From Brucellaceae bacterium (GTDB taxonomy: Bacteria; Pseudomonadota; Alphaproteobacteria; Rhizobiales; Rhizobiaceae): a stretch of DNA of 64,000 nt. Positions 58,282 through 64,000 of the stretch are shown in pieces. A program made the position numbers and the translations under genes. Where the stretch lies: the NCBI GenBank assembly GCA_020637775.1, contig JACKJV010000012.1, positions 1 through 64,000 on the forward strand, read 5' to 3'. The notes under the pieces are model-generated. The model worked only from the letters and a program-made list of their open reading frames with translations, searched no databases and was not told the origin of the DNA. The stretch's first letter is position 1, and every line of letters starts with the position of its first letter.

Positions 58282-58306
58282 GTTCCCATTATGTTCCATA
58301 TGTCAA
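58282..58306 (-). promoter_or_regulatory. ssb promoter with LexA (SOS) box
   Basis: GTTC-CCATTAT-GTTC (58282-58296) is an exact match to the alphaproteobacterial LexA site GTTC-N7-GTTC. On the minus strand, just upstream of it, is a perfect -35 box TTGACA (58306-58301); a -10 about 17-18 bases on (ACATTG or CATTGT) is weak. LexA bound here would cover the promoter, so ssb should be induced by DNA damage. Confidence 0.8.
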
Positions 58307-58343
58307 GCGCACCACCCATATTCGGGCTCTCATCGAGATGGCC

Positions 58344-59126
58344 TCACCGGATGAAATAGCCGTTGACTGTCCAACCTGTCGGTTCGCGCGCCAGCACGAC
58401 GCGTTCAATGGCACCGGTTCTGGCAGCAAAATCGGTGCGAAATTCCAGAATTTCGTAGTCCCCTTCCGGCACGCCGGGCAGTGTAGCGGCTTTGGTGACC
58501 TTGAAGAGCGTTCGCGAAAGCACGGCGCCCAGCGGTTTGCGAACGGGAATGATCGCGGCAGCCCAGTCATCGGCTGAAATCTGCGAGCGGAAAATCGCCC
58601 CGGCATCACGCCAACTCGCCGACCACGCCTCCTGGTCGACGAGAGCCAGCCAATTCAACGCATGGCTTTCGCTTGCCGACCAGGCTGACGGCGACGCGAA
58701 CGTGTCCGCTTCTTGTGTCAGGTCGCGAGGTGCTCCGGCATCCTCGATTCCGGCCATGGTAACAAATGCGGCGGCGATAATGGCCACGATCATCAGAAAC
58801 ACTCCTCCTGTCCGCCAGGGGTGGCGGCGCGGCCACGACAGCGGGCCGGTCGGCGCCGTTCGTGCGGCGCCCCCGCCATGCCGGTCCATGCCAAATTCCT
58901 TGGATACAGGAAAATCGTGGGCATTGCCTTCGGCCTGCGCAAGAAGGCGCGCCGCCTCCCGGCTGCTGGAGACGCCCAGCTTGCGCCGTGCAGCGCGAAG
59001 GCGCTCGTTGACCGTGTGAACCGAAAGTCTGCGTTCCCGCGCGATGGACTTCGCATCATGCCCCGCCAAGAGCAGGCGCAATGTGTCCCGTTCGCGTTCA
59101 TTGAGGCATTTCAACGGGTCATTCAT
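58344..59126 (-). CDS. Membrane-anchored LuxR-type regulator with DUF4019 domain
   Basis: The 260-residue protein has a LuxR-type helix-turn-helix at about 1-64 (LNERERDTLRLLLAGHDAKS, IARERRLSVHTVNERLRAAR, RKLGVSSSREAARLL), a polar linker, one membrane helix (107-125) and a periplasmic DUF4019 domain (about 150-260; WSASWRDAGAIFRSQISADDW, VRKPLGAVLSRT, LPGVPEGDYEILEFRTDF). This predicts a one-component transmembrane regulator. The signal and targets are unknown. It lies between ssb and uvrA, which are usually close neighbours. Confidence 0.85.
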   Translation of the reverse strand: MNDPLKCLNERERDTLRLLLAGHDAKSIARERRLSVHTVNERLRAARRKLGVSSSREAARLLAQAEGNAHDFPVSKEFGMDRHGGGAARTAPTGPLSWPRRHPWRTGGVFLMIVAIIAAAFVTMAGIEDAGAPRDLTQEADTFASPSAWSASESHALNWLALVDQEAWSASWRDAGAIFRSQISADDWAAAIIPVRKPLGAVLSRTLFKVTKAATLPGVPEGDYEILEFRTDFAARTGAIERVVLAREPTGWTVNGYFIR

Positions 59127-60003
59127 GTCATCGATCGGGAGTCCCGCCGGCCCGCATGGCGGCCTTTCGAGATGATTGATTGCCGTGCAGATTGCTGTCT
59201 ACTTCTAGCTGCAACGCAAACCAAGGCAGCCCTGCTTCCAAGATGCCGTTGATCCGTCTTTCAGGACAATCAGACTGAAATCATGATCGGAATTACAAAG
59301 AAATAGTGGCGATGCCATCCACACATGAAAATCGGCCCGGCCGCGATCCTGTTTCTTGCGCGCGCCGGGCCTCTACGGGTTTTTACCCTTCAACCGGGTG
59401 TTTCCGGTTGCCATGCCGGGCGATGCCGCCACCGTCGCGGAACGGCACAAGCCTGCCCGGCTCATCGAATGAATTGTTGGCGAATTGCCGGTGTCCCCTG
59501 TCACGCGGCGCCTTCAGGCACCGGGGGCCTTGCAATCCGTGGTCCGCCGCAACCGGGCGGACCCTTCGGGACTCTTCGGTGGTTCCATCAAACCTCTCCT
59601 CTTCCCGTCGGTTTGCAATCTGGCCGGTCGTCCGACCGTTCGGCATCCGGGTTCCGGCCTGCCTGTGCGGGAGCGTTCCCTGACGCTTCGAACCGCTGGC
59701 GCCGCATCCCTCCGGATGCTGACTGGAAGCATGCGCCCTGCGCCGCCCTTGCGTCAATGCCCCCGCCAATCACATTTTCAGGGCGTGCCGCCGGGTTATC
59801 CACCGGGTTTCCACAAGTGTTCTTGTTTTGTCCGCATTTCTGTGGATAGTATGGTCAATTCCTGTCAGCAGGATCATTCCGTCCCCTTTCCACATGGGAA
59901 ACAATGACTACATGAGACGCTTGGCCGGCAGCACGACGCCGGACGACCCGGCAGAAAACGTGTTTCCCGACCGGCTGGCAGGCCGGCCCCGCTGCGAGCG
60001 ACC
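59127..60003. other. 877-base gap between the LuxR-type gene and uvrA
   Basis: No gene is supported. Frames on both strands have proline/arginine-rich, frame-shifted composition and no ribosome-binding sites. I compared it by eye with the conserved motifs of RNase P RNA, tmRNA and SRP RNA and found none. The first 170 bases (59160-59320) are relatively AT-rich and probably hold the promoter of the LuxR-type gene; the last 210 bases hold SOS-like and DnaA-box-like motifs before uvrA. Confidence 0.5.
59796..59849. promoter_or_regulatory. Degenerate LexA box flanked by two DnaA-box-like sites, before uvrA
   Basis: GTTC-TTGTTTT-GTCC (59819-59833) matches the LexA consensus with one mismatch, 170 bases before uvrA. 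It is flanked by TTATCCACC (59796-59804) and, on the other strand, CTATCCACA (59849-59841), each one base from the DnaA box TTATCCACA. SOS control of uvrA is common; the DnaA sites may be chance. Confidence 0.45.
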
Positions 60004-62925
<2,922 letters not shown>

Positions 62926-63002
62926 CCCGGCCGCGATGCCGGGACACGCCTTGACACCTGTCAATGAAGTCTGCCCGCCATCGCATGAATCCTTTCGCGT
63001 CC

Positions 63003-63024
63003 GGCCTGCCCTCACCGGCAGGCC
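63003..63024 (+). promoter_or_regulatory. Leader hairpin before hsp20
   Basis: GGCCTGCC (63003-63010) and GGCAGGCC (63017-63024) form a perfect 8-bp stem 24 bases before the hsp20 ATG. Heat-shock genes of this type in rhizobia often have RNA thermometers (ROSE elements), but this stem does not cover the ribosome-binding site and the ROSE motif is not evident. Confidence 0.3.
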
Positions 63025-63048
63025 CGCGCAACGTGAAAGGATGAAACC

Positions 63049-63540
63049 ATGTCTGACAAGCGCACAAGACAAGACCTGTCCCCGTGGTCCGGCAATCCTT
63101 TTGCCGATTTCCGGAAACAGATGGATGACCTGATGGAGGGCTTCTTCGGATCCGGCGGCACGCTGGCCGCCCGCTCCGGCCTGCCGTCGCTCGACATGAC
63201 CGGTGCGATCCGCCCGGCCATCGACATCGCCGAAAACGCCGACGCCATCACGCTGACCGCCGAATTGCCCGGCATGAGCGAGGACCAGGTCGACCTGACC
63301 ATCCGCAACGGCCTGCTGACCCTGAAGGGCGAGAAGAGGATCGAGCACGACGGCGACAAGGATGACGTCCACGTCGTCGAACGGTCTTACGGATCCTTCC
63401 AGCGCTCCTTTCCCATTCCCGAGCGCGTTGACGCCGATGCCATCGACGCGAAATTCGACAAGGGCGTGCTGACGGTCACCATGCCAAAGCGCAAGGATGT
63501 GTCCACGGCCGGCCGCAAGGTGCAGATCGGCAAGGCCTGA
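63049..63540 (+). CDS. Hsp20/alpha-crystallin small heat-shock protein
   Basis: The 163-residue chaperone has the alpha-crystallin domain at about 60-155: IRPAIDIAENADAITLTAEL, PGMSEDQVDLTIRNGLLTLK, GEKRIEHDG, ERSYGSFQRSFPIPERVDAD and KFDKGVLTVTMPKRK. The N-terminus begins MSDKRTRQDLSPW. It holds unfolding proteins in the cytosol. GAAAGGATG lies 7-15 bases before the ATG. A leader hairpin precedes it. It converges with the remnant gene at 63555. Confidence 0.94.
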   Translation: MSDKRTRQDLSPWSGNPFADFRKQMDDLMEGFFGSGGTLAARSGLPSLDMTGAIRPAIDIAENADAITLTAELPGMSEDQVDLTIRNGLLTLKGEKRIEHDGDKDDVHVVERSYGSFQRSFPIPERVDADAIDAKFDKGVLTVTMPKRKDVSTAGRKVQIGKA

Positions 63541-63554
63541 CCAGACGGGCGCTG

Positions 63555-63749
63555 TCAGGCGTCGGGAAATCCGATCCGCGCCAGCGCCGCGACCAGATCC
63601 TCCGCGATCGGCCGCGGCCCGGCGGCCTGTCCCGTTTCGCCATGCAGCCAGACGGCGGCGCAGGCCGCCTCGAAGGCAGGCACGCCTTGGGCCAGGAGGG
63701 CGGTAACGATCCCCGCCAGCACATCGCCGGACCCGGCCGTCGGCATTGG
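63555..63749 (-). pseudogene. 3' remnant of an NAD(P)H-hydrate dehydratase (carbohydrate kinase domain) gene
   Basis: The frame encodes [20 protein letters not shown] followed by [18 protein letters not shown] and a tail ending in GFPDA, the C-terminal end of the ADP-dependent NAD(P)H-hydrate dehydratase family, where GSGD is the catalytic motif. Upstream of GSGD the family sequence stops at about 63749 and is replaced by unrelated codons and an in-frame TAG (63774-63776). Over 400 residues of the usual bifunctional protein are missing. It is a truncated copy left by a deletion, insertion or rearrangement. Confidence 0.75.
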
Positions 63750-63822
63750 CTGGCGAACAAGAATGGTGCATTCCTACCGGCCGCTGGTCCTGGAACGAGG
63801 TCGAATACAAGGCATGATCCGA

Positions 63823-64000
63823 TCACCCCACGATGGCGCCGATCACGATTGCAATTAGAACGAAGACCGCGAACGCGACGAACATGTTGGCATGCTTCAT
63901 CGCGGCTCTCTTTTCCTTGACGATCTCGGCGACATCCTGCGGGTCGAATTCATGGCCGCAGTGACGGCACACCGACGCGTCGTATCGGATTTGCTCTGCA
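63823..64000 (-). CDS. Zinc-ribbon membrane protein, 5' end cut by window edge
   Basis: The frame is open from the right edge to a TGA at 63823-63825. The visible 58 residues have EQIRYDASVCRHCGHEFDPQ, the second half of a zinc ribbon with CxxCG, then a basic linker and one membrane helix (MFVAFAVFVLIAIVIGAIVG) at the C-terminus. The first zinc ligands and the start lie outside the window. The function is unknown. It stands next to the dehydratase remnant. Confidence 0.65.
   Translation of the reverse strand, partial: AEQIRYDASVCRHCGHEFDPQDVAEIVKEKRAAMKHANMFVAFAVFVLIAIVIGAIVG

Noticed and set aside
59325..59849. Open frames of 128-174 codons on both strands in the gap before uvrA
   Set aside because: They have proline/arginine/cysteine-rich shadow composition and no ribosome-binding site. 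A structured RNA was considered, but conserved motifs of RNase P RNA, tmRNA and SRP RNA were not found.

Overview
The window is chromosomal DNA of a high-GC alphaproteobacterium, most likely of the order Hyphomicrobiales (Rhizobiales). Evidence: the block gyrA - coaD - two cyclophilins - queA - tgt, close to ssb and uvrA; the alphaproteobacterial families MipZ, EipB (DUF1849), DUF1489 and DUF2336; a cpa/tad pilus locus; and a perfect GTTC-N7-GTTC LexA box at the ssb promoter. I saw no rRNA, prophage, insertion sequence or CRISPR array, and most of the window is core chromosome. Genus is not inferred.

Layout. 1-6.7 kb: a secreted DUF4424-like protein (cut by the left edge), a 3-hydroxyisobutyrate-dehydrogenase-type enzyme, tRNA-Leu(GAG) with terminator, lipB, a secreted gamma-glutamyltransferase, an SRPBCC/M50 membrane protease and a small potassium-channel protein. 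6.8-9.9 kb: the glutathione-dependent formaldehyde pathway (frmA, fghA) behind a perfect 16-bp inverted repeat, with a frameshifted DUF188 gene between the two enzymes and an XRE regulator after them. 10-19 kb: a minus-strand cpa/tad type IVc pilus operon (cpaB, cpaC, short lipoprotein, cpaE, cpaF, tadB, tadC, tadD-like) followed by a repeat protein of unknown function; the pilin, prepilin peptidase and TadE/F/G genes are not here.

19-31 kb: parE, a DUF2336 protein, a MaoC hydratase/CoA-ester lyase pair, eipB, RidA, a glycerophosphodiester phosphodiesterase, a DUF482 acyltransferase-like protein, a HIT protein, two adjacent PAP2 phosphatase paralogues and the AzlCD amino-acid exporter. 31-40 kb: clpS-clpA, a phasin with its own promoter and terminator, a SPOR-domain D-Ala-D-Ala carboxypeptidase, mipZ, DUF1489, sdaA and a 42-residue membrane protein with its own terminator. 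40-48 kb: DUF3253, an aldo/keto reductase - mscS - ydcF operon, a DUF1624 membrane protein with a twin CX3C motif coupled to an ICMT-like methyltransferase, a MerR regulator, mgtE, DUF4864 and DUF2177.

48-64 kb: queuosine biosynthesis (tgt, queA), two cyclophilins (one cytosolic, one exported), coaD, gyrA, a MarC-family protein, ssb under a LexA box, a membrane-anchored LuxR-type regulator, an 877-bp gene-free gap with replication/SOS-like motifs, uvrA, hsp20, and finally a 3' remnant of an NAD(P)H-hydrate dehydratase gene next to a zinc-ribbon membrane protein at the right edge, which suggests a rearrangement or island boundary.

Limits: family assignments come from reading motifs and general knowledge, without database searches. 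Start codons were chosen from ribosome-binding sites and signal peptides.
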